This document shows, piece by piece, positions 8,848 to 18,363 of a stretch of 64,000 nt of DNA. A program made the position numbers and the translations under genes. The stretch covers positions 890,680 through 954,679 of the forward strand of contig NZ_JAAOIX010000001.1 of assembly GCF_011440395.1 (NCBI RefSeq), in the 5' to 3' direction. The DNA is from Pseudomaricurvus alcaniphilus. GTDB taxonomy: Bacteria; Pseudomonadota; Gammaproteobacteria; Pseudomonadales; Cellvibrionaceae. The notes beneath the pieces are model-generated. The model did not search any database. It was not told the origin of the DNA and was given only the letters and a program-made list of their open reading frames with translations. Positions within the stretch are counted from its first letter, which is position 1. The number at the start of each line of letters is the position of its first letter.

Positions 8848-8933
8848 TCAGCCCGGATTAAAACCCTGACTCTTACGGGACCGGAAATAGCCGTCGCCGC
8901 TATTATCCCGGTCACGATTGCCTGATCACCTGC

Positions 8934-8961
8934 TGGCGGCCCCCTTCCCGCGAGGCCGCCA
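8934..8961. terminator. hairpin between convergent genes
   Basis: TGGCGGCC (8934-8941) pairs with GGCCGCCA (8954-8961) around a 12-base loop, between the pentapeptide-repeat gene and the end of aconitase. There is no T-tract on either side, so it is at best a weak terminator or a processing hairpin. Confidence 0.4.
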
Positions 8962-11682
8962 TCAGGTCGGCAACAATTGACGCAAAACCATCTGCAGAAT
9001 ACCGCCATTCACAAAGTAATCGACCTCCGCAGGCGCGTCTATTCGCACCAGCGTATCGAATGTTGTTTGAGAGGCGTCGGGCCGAGTCACGGACACTTTA
9101 ACCGTTTGATGCGGCTCAATGCCGTTACCGATGCCGGTGATGGTGAAGGTTTCGTCGCCGCTAAGGTGCAGCGACTGCGCCGAATCGCCATCCTTAAATT
9201 GCAACGGCAGGACACCCATACAGACCAGATTGCTGCGGTGGATGCGTTCATAGCTCTCGGCAATAATTGCCTTGATACCCAATAACGCCGCACCTTTGGC
9301 CGCCCAATCGCGGGAACTGCCCGAGCCGTACTCCTGTCCCGCGATGACCACCAGTGGAGTGCCCGCCTGTATATAACGCATTGCGGCGTCATAAATCGTC
9401 AACTGCTCGCCGCTGGGCACGTGTATAGTCCAGGGGCCCTCTACGCCGGGCACCATGGAGTTGCGTAAACGAATATTGCCGAATGTGCCACGTATCATCA
9501 CTTCGTGGTTACCGCGCCGGGAACCGAAGCTGTTAAACTCCTCTGCAGGTATGTTATGTGCGACCAGGTACTCTCCGGCAGTAGAGTCAACGGCGATGGT
9601 GCCAGCCGGCGAAATGTGATCGGTGGTGATCGAGTCTCCAAGCACCGCCAGCGCCCGTGCCTGCTGGATATCAGCCAGCGGTGGCGGAGTGTCGGCAATA
9701 TCCATAAAGAATGGCGGCTCACGCACGTAGGTCGAATCATCGGTCCAATCGAACAATGCCCCGGCAGGCGCGGGCATGCTCTTCCACTTTTCATCACCTT
9801 CGAAAATTCGACCGTATTCCAAATCAAATTGCTCTGAACTCACCGCTGCGGCCACCTGGGCTTCGATCTCCGCAGCGGTCGGCCAGATGTCCTTCAAATA
9901 AACAGGGTTTCCACGCTGGTCAGTCCCCAACGGATCGACGCTCAGGTCGCACAATACTGTACCCACCAGAGCATAGGCCACACACAGCGGCGGCGAAGCC
10001 AGGTAACTGGCCTTGACCTGGCTGTGTATGCGACCCTCGAAATTTCGATTGCCCGACAACACGGCAGCTACAGCCAGCTTCTTGCTGCTCACCGCCTCGG
10101 CGATCTCTTCCGGCAACGGACCGGAGTTGCCGATACAGGTCGTGCAGCCATAGCCTACCAGGTTAAAACCCAGCTTTTCGAGATAGGGGGTGAGGCCCGC
10201 TTTATCCAGGTATTGGGTGACCACCCGCGAACCCGGCGCCAGTGACGTCTTTACCCAGGGCCGGCACTGCAAGCCAGCTTCGACAGCCTTGCGAGCCAGC
10301 AATCCGGCGGCAATCATAACCGACGGGTTCGAGGTGTTGGTGCAACTGGTAATGGCGGCAATGACAACCGACCCGTCGGTCACTGATGCAGCGGCGTCGG
10401 GCCGCTGCAACTGCTCCGGCGCGGCCCTGGGAGACTCGCCGGCCTCTGTACAGCCTTCGGCGTTGAGCCGCGCGATTTCGTTCGAATTCACCTCGCCAGC
10501 TGCGCCGTCCAGGAGGGACTGGAACGACTGCCTGACGCTGGCCAGCGCTACCCGGTCCTGTGGCCGTTTCGGTCCGGCGACGCTGGGTTCAACCTTGCTC
10601 AAATCGAGGTCGAGGACTTCGCTGAAATTCGGCTCGACTGCGTCGTCGGTCCGGAATAAACCCTGCTCTCGGGTATAGCGTTCGACCAGATCGACGCAGT
10701 CGCCACGCCCGGTGAGACGCAGATACGCCAGGGTGTTTGAATCGACGGGAAAAAGCGTGGCTGTCGCGCCGAACTCCGGCGACATATTCGCCAGGGTGGC
10801 TCGATCTGCAATGCTCAGGGAGCTCAGTCCCGACCCAAAAAACTCGACAAATTTACCCACCACGCCGTGCGCCCTGAGAATCTGAGCGAGCGTCAGGACC
10901 AGGTCGGTCGCGGTTGTTCCGGGCGGCAGTGTGCCGTGCGTCCTGACCCCGAGCACCACAGGTTTCGGCAGGAACATCGGTTGGCCGAGCATAGCCGCTT
11001 CGGCCTCGATGCCGCCTACCCCCCAGCCCAGCACACCGAGGCCATTGATCATGGGAGTGTGTGAATCGGTCCCCACTAAAGTATCGGGAAATACCCAGCC
11101 GTCACGTTCGATAACGACGCGGCCCAGATGTTCGAGATTGACCTGATGACAGATACCCATTCCAGGAGGCACCACACGAAAGCCGTCAAAGGCCTGCTGG
11201 GCCCAATTGAGCAGCCCGTAGCGTTCCCGGTTGCGACGGTATTCCCACTCCAGGTTAGTGGCGTAGGCATCGGCGCTGCCAAATCGATCGACCTGTACCG
11301 AGTGGTCAATAACCAGGTCAACCGGAACGAAAGGATTGACCTTCAGTGGATCACCGCCGGCTCGAGCTACTGCACTTCTCATGGCCGCCAGGTCCACTAC
11401 GGCCGGAACGCCGGTGAAATCCTGCATCAGCACCCGAGCCGGCATAAACGCGATAGACGCTTCGGCGCCATGGGGCCACTGCGCGAGTGCCTCTACGTCT
11501 GCCAGCGACACATCCCGGCCTCCGGCCCGCCGGGCGATATTTTCCAGCAGAATTTTGACGGTGCAAGGGAGTCGCGCCACATCTGCGCCAAATTTATCGG
11601 CCACCTTGGTGAGACTGACAAATTGCGCTTTTGTCGATGCGGTTGCCATGGTTGCGACAATACCTAATGGATCACTCGTCAT
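8962..11682 (-). CDS. acnA: aconitate hydratase, AcnA type
   Basis: 906 residues, the usual AcnA/IRP1 length. It isomerises citrate to isocitrate in the TCA cycle. The three 4Fe-4S cysteines are in place: C447 (SCTNTSNP), C513 and C516 (GYGCTTCIGNSG). Other hallmarks are GTDSHTPMINGLGVLGWGVGG near residue 204 and the swivel-domain motif SRDWAAKG. A strong Shine-Dalgarno (AAGGAG) seven bases upstream supports the start at 11682. The gene stands alone, convergent with the pentapeptide gene. In aconitases of this class iron loss can turn the protein into an RNA-binding regulator; nothing here tests that. Confidence 0.96.
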   Translation of the reverse strand: MTSDPLGIVATMATASTKAQFVSLTKVADKFGADVARLPCTVKILLENIARRAGGRDVSLADVEALAQWPHGAEASIAFMPARVLMQDFTGVPAVVDLAAMRSAVARAGGDPLKVNPFVPVDLVIDHSVQVDRFGSADAYATNLEWEYRRNRERYGLLNWAQQAFDGFRVVPPGMGICHQVNLEHLGRVVIERDGWVFPDTLVGTDSHTPMINGLGVLGWGVGGIEAEAAMLGQPMFLPKPVVLGVRTHGTLPPGTTATDLVLTLAQILRAHGVVGKFVEFFGSGLSSLSIADRATLANMSPEFGATATLFPVDSNTLAYLRLTGRGDCVDLVERYTREQGLFRTDDAVEPNFSEVLDLDLSKVEPSVAGPKRPQDRVALASVRQSFQSLLDGAAGEVNSNEIARLNAEGCTEAGESPRAAPEQLQRPDAAASVTDGSVVIAAITSCTNTSNPSVMIAAGLLARKAVEAGLQCRPWVKTSLAPGSRVVTQYLDKAGLTPYLEKLGFNLVGYGCTTCIGNSGPLPEEIAEAVSSKKLAVAAVLSGNRNFEGRIHSQVKASYLASPPLCVAYALVGTVLCDLSVDPLGTDQRGNPVYLKDIWPTAAEIEAQVAAAVSSEQFDLEYGRIFEGDEKWKSMPAPAGALFDWTDDSTYVREPPFFMDIADTPPPLADIQQARALAVLGDSITTDHISPAGTIAVDSTAGEYLVAHNIPAEEFNSFGSRRGNHEVMIRGTFGNIRLRNSMVPGVEGPWTIHVPSGEQLTIYDAAMRYIQAGTPLVVIAGQEYGSGSSRDWAAKGAALLGIKAIIAESYERIHRSNLVCMGVLPLQFKDGDSAQSLHLSGDETFTITGIGNGIEPHQTVKVSVTRPDASQTTFDTLVRIDAPAEVDYFVNGGILQMVLRQLLPT

Positions 11683-11738
11683 ACTCTATCTCCTTTACCG
11701 GGAATGGTCTCAGAACTGATCTAACCGGGCCGTGGAAC

Positions 11739-11849
11739 CTACACCGACGGGGCTGACACCTTGTCTCGTCCTGTGAGGTAGAGTACTAGACCGATGAGTT
11801 GAGCGGCAAGTATTGGCATCAGAATTACGCGCAATAATAAAGCGCTCAA
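11739..11849 (-). CDS. possible 36-residue single-pass membrane protein
   Basis: A short frame starting at TTG 11849 encodes about 36 residues: a basic residue in SALLLRVILMPILAAQ, a continuous hydrophobic span (LMPILAAQLIGLVLYL) and a polar, positively charged tail (TGRDKVSAPSV). The alternation of hydrophobic core and charged end is typical of tiny inner-membrane proteins and unlike random intergenic DNA. It ends 56 bp before the aconitase start. There is no convincing Shine-Dalgarno, and an ATG ten codons in is an alternative start. It could equally be chance or the tail of a decayed gene. Confidence 0.3.
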   Translation of the reverse strand: MSALLLRVILMPILAAQLIGLVLYLTGRDKVSAPSV

Positions 11850-12100
11850 TGTTCAACAAACCCGTCATTAAATACACATGAAAATTGGATTCGGCCTTAA
11901 TATTATACGGCCCCAACTACATCCACTATCAAATAAAACAGAATCTGCTACAGTCAGCTTTCGGGCGGAGGTCGAGAACCGCTGGCTGCTTAACGCCTAA
12001 ATGGTAAAGCGATATTTTTGACGCCAAACAAGGCTAACGCAGTAGTTGAATGCTGAAACAGACGTCAACTAAGAATTAATTTAACTTTTTGAGAACAGAA
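11850..12100. other. AT-rich divergent upstream region of rnk-like gene
   Basis: About 250 bp upstream of the Rnk-like gene, richer in A+T than its surroundings. It presumably holds promoters for the gene at 12101 and for transcription toward aconitase. I see no convincing gene, palindrome or repeat in it. Confidence 0.4.
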
Positions 12101-12514
12101 ATGAATACAAGACCGGAAATAACTATCTCTACGTTAGATGCAGATAGACTCTATAACTTAATTGAATCCTTACCGAAAAACAGCTTTGCGGGAAAAGCCG
12201 AACTGGAGTCGGAGCTCGGGCGGGCCAATGTAGTGACTCCTGAGTTGGTCCCTCCGACAATAGTGACTATGAATTCCACAGTAAAATTTGTTATCGAATC
12301 TACCAAGGAAGAATTCGAATTAACACTTGTTTACCCAAAAGATGTTGACTCCAGCGGCAAGAAGATATCCATTCTGGCACCGGTAGGCAGTGCGCTACTC
12401 GGCCTGTCTCAGGGCGATGAAATCGAATGGCCAAAACCCGGTGGCGGTCTTCTTAAAGTAAAAATTCAAGAGGTTATTTACCAACCTGAGAGGGCTGGCG
12501 AGTTCCATCGATAA
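12101..12514 (+). CDS. rnk: Rnk-like regulator of nucleoside diphosphate kinase / GreA-GreB C-terminal domain protein
   Basis: 137 residues, matching the length of Rnk. The N-terminal part is a short helical region (DADRLYNLIESLP). The C-terminal ~80 residues are the FKBP-like GreA/GreB C-terminal domain: FELTLVYPKDVDSSGKKISILAPVGSALLG, then LSQGDEIEWP. Rnk binds RNA polymerase near the secondary channel without the long coiled coil needed for transcript cleavage. The ATG at 12101 is preferred over the TTG at 12089. The gene stands alone. The family is clear; the exact Rnk role is inferred. Confidence 0.85.
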   Translation: MNTRPEITISTLDADRLYNLIESLPKNSFAGKAELESELGRANVVTPELVPPTIVTMNSTVKFVIESTKEEFELTLVYPKDVDSSGKKISILAPVGSALLGLSQGDEIEWPKPGGGLLKVKIQEVIYQPERAGEFHR

Positions 12515-12595
12515 AGTAAAATAAATGAACAGTGTATAGGTGACAATCGAGTAGATCTGTTCCGTACAGCGGCGCGCCAATTACCCTGGTGCACA

Positions 12596-12652
12596 GCGCC
12601 GTCACCCCCTATTATGGCGCCGTTACCCCCTATGGCGCCCTTGCCCCTATAA
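12596..12652. repeat. 18-21 bp x3 imperfect tandem repeat
   Basis: Three units beginning GCGCC, each with a C-rich stretch and ending in TAT: 12596-12616, 12617-12634 and 12635-12652. They lie in the 314-bp gap after the rnk-like gene. The rest of that gap, up to the LysR stop at 12829, shows no convincing gene. Confidence 0.75.
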
Positions 12653-12828
12653 ACGTATTATCACCTGTTGAAAGACGGCGATTCGTGACCAGCACAGGCT
12701 GGAACGAGCATCCAGTATGCACCGGAATCGGTGAGTGGTCTGTTCCGGTATACGCTGCAATGGAGTTTCGTTTCCGGTGGAGGAAGCCCATCTGATTTCG
12801 GCAGCAGACCCGATACAGGGGGTTACAG

Positions 12829-13752
12829 TCACTCACCCGACTTTCCCTCGAACTCATCCCAATAGGGCGGATCGCCGAAATAACCATCCATAAAATCAAC
12901 AAAGCATCGCACCTTGCTGGCCAGCAATTTTCGATGGGCATACACCGCGTACAACCCCATGGGTTCTGGCTCATAGTCCGGCAGGATCACCTGAAGCTTT
13001 CCAGCGGCAATGGCGGCGCCGACAATAAAAGTTGGCTGTATGGTGATACCGGCTCCCAGGATGGCGGCCTGCACCAGCACATCGCCATTATTGCTGACCA
13101 GATCGCCGCTTTCACTGCGTGCACCTGAATAGAGCCGTTCGAACAGCGACACATTGGTCTCCTGCTCCATATAGGTGTAGCGTAAATAGCGATGATCTTT
13201 TAGCTCCTCGGGCCGCATTGGCGTACCGTGCCGAGCCAGATATTCCGCAGATGCGCAGATCACCAGTCGCACGGGACCAATGAGTTTTGCGATCAGCGAG
13301 GAACTCTTCAGGTGACCGATGCGAAGCGCAATATCAAAGCCTTCTTCCACGATATCGACCTTGCGGTCGCTCAGTTGCAAATCGATCGCCACTGCCGGGT
13401 GCGCACGCTGGAAATCGCACAGCAGCGGTGCCAGGTGATGCAGTGCAAAGGAGACAGGCGCACTGACGCGCAGGCGTCCGCGTGCACCCTCCTGCAACTC
13501 ACCCAAAGCGCTCTCCATGTCGTCGATATCGTCGAGAACCTGTTGCGCATGCGGGGTGTAACGGGTACCGGCTTCGGTCAGGTGCACCTTGCGGGTGGTG
13601 CGATTGAGCAGGCGCACGCCGAGTCGCTCTTCCAATTGCGACACATACTTGCTCACCAACTGCGGGGATAGGTCGAGCCGCTCCGCGGCCCGGGTAAAGG
13701 TACCCTCCGCCACCACGGTAACGAAGGCTCGCATGGCATCAATGCGGTCCAT
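12829..13752 (-). CDS. LysR-family transcriptional regulator
   Basis: 307 residues. The N-terminal winged helix-turn-helix is typical: MDRIDAMRAFVTVVAEGTF, then AAERLDLSPQLVSKYVSQLE. A substrate-binding effector domain follows from about residue 90. The ATG at 13752 is chosen because a GGAG lies upstream and it starts at the conserved MDRIDAMRAF position; the frame could extend 12 residues further. It is of the CrgA/AaeR-like group. It is divergent from the DoxX / glutathionyl-hydroquinone reductase / dioxygenase genes, the usual arrangement for a LysR protein and its target operon, so an aromatic or quinone inducer is likely. Confidence 0.93.
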   Translation of the reverse strand: MDRIDAMRAFVTVVAEGTFTRAAERLDLSPQLVSKYVSQLEERLGVRLLNRTTRKVHLTEAGTRYTPHAQQVLDDIDDMESALGELQEGARGRLRVSAPVSFALHHLAPLLCDFQRAHPAVAIDLQLSDRKVDIVEEGFDIALRIGHLKSSSLIAKLIGPVRLVICASAEYLARHGTPMRPEELKDHRYLRYTYMEQETNVSLFERLYSGARSESGDLVSNNGDVLVQAAILGAGITIQPTFIVGAAIAAGKLQVILPDYEPEPMGLYAVYAHRKLLASKVRCFVDFMDGYFGDPPYWDEFEGKSGE

Positions 13753-13926
13753 GGGGGGCTCCAGGAATGGCTTGGCAATTATTATCAATAATACATTGAT
13801 AATTATCCAACAAGAAGCCTCTTATTGTTTAATTTTGTAACAAGTAAAGTAACCCCAAGCTCTGCAGCCACAGCGAATCACGCGGCTCAGGGAACCCCAA
13901 TCCAACCAATATTCGAGGACTCACTC

Positions 13927-14418
13927 ATGAAAAAAACACTGGCTCAATCATTGTTCACTACCACAGGCGGTTTCGCGGCGCTGCTGCTGCGCGTGCCGGT
14001 GGGCCTTATCCTGGCAGCTCACGGTGCCCAGAAGCTGTTCGGCTGGTTCGGCGGCTACGGCCTGGAGGGCACTGGCCAGTGGCTGGCCAGTATCGGCCTG
14101 GAGCCGGGCTACCTGATGGCCTTGCTGGCCGGTAGTGCTGAATTCTTCGGAGGCATCGCCCTGATCCTGGGTCTGCTGACCCGCCCCGCAGCGTTCGTCG
14201 CCGCTTTCACCATGCTGGTAGCCATTTTCGCTGTACATGCGGGCAACGGCCTGTTCATGGCCAACAACGGTTACGAATACGGATTGACTCTGCTGGCGGC
14301 AACTCTTGCCCTGACGATCCAGGGAGCGGGACGCTTTTCCGTCGACAACCTGCTGCAACAACGTTTTGCCGAGGATCGCCCGGCCGAGGCCATAGCCACC
14401 GCAGGTTCTGCCGCTTAA
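13927..14418 (+). CDS. DoxX-family membrane protein
   Basis: 163 residues with four hydrophobic spans and the DoxX signatures LLLRVPVGLILAAHGAQKLF and GGYGLEGTGQWLASIGL, followed by AEFFGGIALILGLLTRPAA. DoxX proteins are inner-membrane proteins tied to redox and thiol stress. In many proteobacteria they sit with a glutathione transferase and a ring-cleavage-type dioxygenase, as here. It is the first gene of a three-gene operon (80 bp to the next), divergent from the LysR regulator. Confidence 0.9.
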   Translation: MKKTLAQSLFTTTGGFAALLLRVPVGLILAAHGAQKLFGWFGGYGLEGTGQWLASIGLEPGYLMALLAGSAEFFGGIALILGLLTRPAAFVAAFTMLVAIFAVHAGNGLFMANNGYEYGLTLLAATLALTIQGAGRFSVDNLLQQRFAEDRPAEAIATAGSAA

Positions 14419-14498
14419 TCCGCGCTCCGCAACCACCCATCATCCCGACAGCCCCGATCTGAGTATCGGGGCGTCAACTCACCCAAGAGGAGCACAAT

Positions 14499-15446
14499 AT
14501 GCTTATCAATGGAGCCTGGAAAGAAAACTGGCAGCCGGTGCAGGCTGAGGACAAGGACGGCCGATTTATCCGACAGACGTCTTCGTTTCGCCACTGGATT
14601 ACCCCGGATGGATCGCCGGGACCGACCGGCGACGGCGGCTTTAAGGCGGAGAAAGACCGCTATCATCTGTATGTGGCCTACATCTGCCCCTGGGCATCGC
14701 GTGCCCTGATGGTGCGGCAACTGAAACAGCTAACCGACCTGATAGGAGTGACAGTAGTGAACCCCCGTCTGACGGCTGAAGGCTGGCAGTTTGGCGGTAT
14801 CCCCGGTGCCGACGAGGATGAACTCAACGGCGCCCGTTACGTCCATGATCTCTATACCCGTGCCGACCCCCAATTTACCGGTCGTGCCACCGTCCCCGTG
14901 TTGTGGGACAAGCAGACCCGCACCATCGTCAACAATGAATCCGCCGATATATTGCGGATGTTGAACAGTGCTTTCGATGACTTTGGTCGCCCGGGACCGG
15001 ACCTGTATCCGGCAGACCTGGCCGGCGATATCGATGCCCTAAACCAATACCTCTATTCCGACCTCAACAATGGCGTCTATCAGGCGGGCTTTGCCACCAG
15101 CCAACAGGCCTACGAAGAGGCTTATCACCAGGTGTTTTCAGCCCTGGATGAAATGGAGTCGCGGCTGGCGGACGGCCGCCCCTTCCTGTTCGGCGAGCGC
15201 CTGACCGAAACCGACGTGCGCCTGTTCGTGACGCTGGTGCGTTTTGACGCCGCCTATCACGGCCTCTTCAAGTGCAACCGCAACCACCTCAGTGGTATGC
15301 CTGCACTGCACGCTTACATGCACCGGATCTATGCACTCAACGGCATCGCCGACACGGTCAACCTGGATCACATCAAGGCGGGGTACTATTCGATCAAGGC
15401 GTTGAACCCCACAGGGATCGTGCCAGTTGGACCGGCGTCGATCTGA
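14499..15446 (+). CDS. glutathionyl-hydroquinone reductase (Xi-class glutathione transferase)
   Basis: 315 residues, the size of YqjG/PcpF-type enzymes. The catalytic cysteine is C63 in YICPWASRAL, the CPWA motif of Xi-class GSTs. Other family marks are FRHWITPDGSPGPTG near the N-terminus and PVLWDKQTRTIVNNESADI. These enzymes reduce glutathionyl-(hydro)quinones back to hydroquinones, clearing glutathione adducts formed when catechols or quinones oxidise. A good Shine-Dalgarno (GAGGAG) precedes the ATG. Middle gene of the DoxX operon. In this context it may protect against quinoid steroid or aromatic intermediates. Confidence 0.92.
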   Translation: MLINGAWKENWQPVQAEDKDGRFIRQTSSFRHWITPDGSPGPTGDGGFKAEKDRYHLYVAYICPWASRALMVRQLKQLTDLIGVTVVNPRLTAEGWQFGGIPGADEDELNGARYVHDLYTRADPQFTGRATVPVLWDKQTRTIVNNESADILRMLNSAFDDFGRPGPDLYPADLAGDIDALNQYLYSDLNNGVYQAGFATSQQAYEEAYHQVFSALDEMESRLADGRPFLFGERLTETDVRLFVTLVRFDAAYHGLFKCNRNHLSGMPALHAYMHRIYALNGIADTVNLDHIKAGYYSIKALNPTGIVPVGPASI

Positions 15447-15497
15447 GCGGAACTGTCGAGCGCACCCATTCGTGAAATCACCAGGTGGAATGCCAAT

Positions 15498-16343
15498 ATG
15501 AATCCCTCCACACAAATACTCTTTATCTCCCACGGCGGCGGCCCCATGCCCTTGCTGGACGACCCCAACCACCAGGAAATGGTCGTACACCTGCAGGAAC
15601 TGGCAGGCCGACTGCCCAGACCGTCCGCCATACTGGTGATCAGTGCCCACTGGGAAGCGCCACTCCCGACCATCACCTCAGGCCTGACACCGGGACTGAT
15701 CTACGATTACTCCGGGTTCCCGGCCGAGTCCTATGAGATTCAGTACCCCTGCCCCGGTGCACCAGAGCTGGCACAGCAGGTATTCAATGCGTTGGCAGAT
15801 GCGGGCATTGCCGCGCAGTCCGACGCTGATCGCGGCTTCGACCATGGCGTGTTCGTGCCATTGAAGCTGATGTATCCGGAGGCAGATATTCCCTGCGTGC
15901 AACTGTCGCTGGTGAATAATCTCCATCCGCAAACCCACCTGGCCATAGGTAGCGCCCTGCGGACACTGGATTACGACAACCTGTTGGTGATCGGCTCCGG
16001 CTTCACGTTTCACAATTTACAGATATTTTTTGCGCCCCATACCCCTGAGATCCAAACCAAAAATCAGGCATTCGAAGACTGGCTAGAGGACACCTGCACT
16101 AATTCAACGCTGGCGGAAGCCGAGCGTTGCCATCGTTTGCTCCACTGGGCGCAGGCACCCCACGCCCGATTTTGCCACCCCCGGGAGGAGCACCTGCTAC
16201 CGCTACATGTGTGTTACGGCATGGCCAGCGAGGCCAGCGATGATCATATTTCGGCGACCATAATGGGGAAGCAAACCAGCATGTATTGCTGGTCCAATCG
16301 CCTGAGCCACCCGGAAATATTATGGTATAGCTCCTACACCTGA
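15498..16343 (+). CDS. class III extradiol dioxygenase, LigB superfamily, DODA/YgiD type
   Basis: 281 residues with the LigB-fold metal ligands visible: H12 in FISHGGGP, H51 in ISAHWEAP and H116 in RGFDHGVFVPL. Further on come SGFTFHN and REEHLLPLHV. YgiD-type enzymes open catecholic substrates such as DOPA with Fe or Zn. Last gene of the DoxX / glutathionyl-hydroquinone reductase operon. It is not homologous to the class I (HsaC-type) dioxygenase at 43503, so the window encodes two unrelated extradiol dioxygenases. Confidence 0.92.
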   Translation: MNPSTQILFISHGGGPMPLLDDPNHQEMVVHLQELAGRLPRPSAILVISAHWEAPLPTITSGLTPGLIYDYSGFPAESYEIQYPCPGAPELAQQVFNALADAGIAAQSDADRGFDHGVFVPLKLMYPEADIPCVQLSLVNNLHPQTHLAIGSALRTLDYDNLLVIGSGFTFHNLQIFFAPHTPEIQTKNQAFEDWLEDTCTNSTLAEAERCHRLLHWAQAPHARFCHPREEHLLPLHVCYGMASEASDDHISATIMGKQTSMYCWSNRLSHPEILWYSSYT

Positions 16344-16671
16344 CTTGATCACTACTTTCATGCCGCCATGGACGGGCAGCGATGTTGCAGCCCTCTGGTT
16401 GTTGCTATTGCCCTGTTGGGGCATTTCAAATCCATTCAGGCCGATCTGTCATTTGTCTCTGAGCTTAAGGTCCAAAAATGGCGTCACTTTAGCCTCAAAG
16501 CTGACCAGAAGCCCCAAAGACACAAGCGTATCCTGTCGTTACTTGAGGTTGTTTGTTGGAATGATCTTGAACCCCAGGCGGGACTGGTCGCCCATCTACG
16601 TGACAAGGCAAACAGCTGGGCAGCGCCACGAGCCCTTTTTGATACGGCGATCGAATACCTGACCCAGGACA
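16344..16671. other. 328-bp gap with weak open frames, possibly a decayed gene
   Basis: Between the dioxygenase stop and the cardiolipin synthase stop. A plus-strand frame starting at 16368 reads about 123 residues and overlaps the end of the cardiolipin synthase gene. It has no family signature I recognise and no Shine-Dalgarno. It may be a remnant; no function is claimed. Confidence 0.3.
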
Positions 16672-18111
16672 CTAGAGAATCGGCCCGATCGTCGCCACGA
16701 CATTGTTCCATATGCGGCGATGATAGGTCCATGCATTAACGTCTTCCAGCGTCACCGAATCAGACTGGGCTATGTACTCCTGTTGTCGATCATAAATCAA
16801 CTGCGTCATGTGGCCATCGCGCAACAAAATGTCATTCTCATAGTTTAAATCGAAACTGCGGAGGTCAAGATTGGTTGAGCCAATTAACGACAATCGACGA
16901 TCAATGGTAAAGGTCTTGGAGTGAAGCAAGCCGTCACGAAACTCAAATATCCTCACCCCGTGCTCCAAAAGTTGCCGGTAATAACTGTGGCTGGCAGCGG
17001 CAACGACCCAGGAGTCATTACGTTTCGGAAAAATCATAGTGACGTCGATAGCGCGAAAGGCAGCGGCACAAATTGCGTCGAGGACGGTTGAACTGGGAAC
17101 GAAGTACGGTGTCGAGATGACAACTTCTTTCCTGGCCAATGCCAACAGTGTGGCGAACAATTGCGGCGTTGATCCGCGACGATCGGTCGGTCCGTCAGCG
17201 AAGAGCTGGGCTGGAAAACCACCCTCGATTTCCTTCGCCTTCATCGCAAAAGACTCCGGAACTTCCTCACCGCTATTGAGCAACCAGTCCGATGCGAACA
17301 GCAGTTGGCTCTGAGCGGCAACCGGTCCTTGCAGCCGCAACATGATGTCTACCCATGGCCCGTATTTCGCCTTTACTGAAAACTCGGGATCTGCACAGTT
17401 CTGGCTTCCGCACCAGGTTATACAATTATCGATAACCGTAATCTTGCGGTGGTTGCGTAAATCCAGCCGGCTGAACAGTATCGTATCAACAACCCACTTC
17501 ACCGGCAGCGCCACAGACAGCTTCACCCCAGCGACCCGCATCGCCCGCCAATGCTTCGAGTGCACAAACTTGCGGGAACCAAGCCCGTCCGCCATCGCAT
17601 GAACCGCAACACCACGCCTGGTTGCTCGCACAAGTGCCTGCGCAACACTTCGACCCGTGTTGTCGTCCAGCCAAATGTAGTACAGGCATTGAACGCTCTC
17701 TGTGGCATTGTCGATATCTTCGATAAGTCGCGAGCGAGCAATTGCAGCGTCAGGTAGCAACTCGGCTTTGTTGCCCAGAGTCGTGCCAAAGCCGTCAACC
17801 GACGCGGCTCGGAAAGCGGTCTGGTATTCAGTCTCGACATTGCCTTCGAGATTCCTGGCACAACTGCCCAGCGACCCTGCTGCCAGCGTACGCAATTTGG
17901 CAAAGATCTCATCGTGCCGTCGATGAACTGTTCGACCAAGGCTGATTTCGCCAAACAGCAAATACAGGATGACCCCGACATAGGGCGCAAACAGCATGAC
18001 CATAAACCATGCCAGGCGAGCGGAAGACGATAGATTATCGCGCAGCAGAATTCGAATCGAGAATACGATCACGGTTATTGTGTGAAGGATTGCCAGCGCC
18101 TGAAGTAGCAA
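16672..18111 (-). CDS. cls: cardiolipin synthase (phospholipase D superfamily)
   Basis: 479 residues, the normal ClsA length. Two N-terminal membrane spans (ALAILHTITVIVFSIRIL and AWFMVMLFAPYVGVILYLL) are followed by two HKD catalytic motifs: NHRKITVID...GSQN near the middle and HSKTFTIDRR...GSTNLD near the C-terminus. It joins two phosphatidylglycerol molecules to make cardiolipin at the inner membrane. The longest start is TTG at 18111, with a G-rich stretch upstream as possible ribosome site, so the start is uncertain. It stands alone. Confidence 0.93.
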   Translation of the reverse strand: MLLQALAILHTITVIVFSIRILLRDNLSSSARLAWFMVMLFAPYVGVILYLLFGEISLGRTVHRRHDEIFAKLRTLAAGSLGSCARNLEGNVETEYQTAFRAASVDGFGTTLGNKAELLPDAAIARSRLIEDIDNATESVQCLYYIWLDDNTGRSVAQALVRATRRGVAVHAMADGLGSRKFVHSKHWRAMRVAGVKLSVALPVKWVVDTILFSRLDLRNHRKITVIDNCITWCGSQNCADPEFSVKAKYGPWVDIMLRLQGPVAAQSQLLFASDWLLNSGEEVPESFAMKAKEIEGGFPAQLFADGPTDRRGSTPQLFATLLALARKEVVISTPYFVPSSTVLDAICAAAFRAIDVTMIFPKRNDSWVVAAASHSYYRQLLEHGVRIFEFRDGLLHSKTFTIDRRLSLIGSTNLDLRSFDLNYENDILLRDGHMTQLIYDRQQEYIAQSDSVTLEDVNAWTYHRRIWNNVVATIGPIL

Positions 18112-18363
18112 ATTTAGCCGAGCCCCCTGGTTGGTGATGCGCCCAGTGATGATGAGGATACTTCCCGGGTCAATGCGCTTGTTTGATTATTTCATCAACC
18201 TGGACACTTCTGCGGGCGCCAGGTTGTGGGGTGTGCCGCAGCGGCGGCGCCTGCCACTCGTCAAGCTTCGCTGGGTCTCCCCATGATTATGCACCATACA
18301 CCACCCGCTTGCCCAGACAATCCCGTCCATAGGGACAAGCCTGGTTCCGGGCTACACCGGGAT

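Noticed and set aside
16368-16739. Possible N-terminal fragment of a Tn3-type transposase
   Set aside because: Only a vague resemblance over a few residues; no catalytic motif, no terminal inverted repeats, and the frame overlaps the cardiolipin synthase gene.
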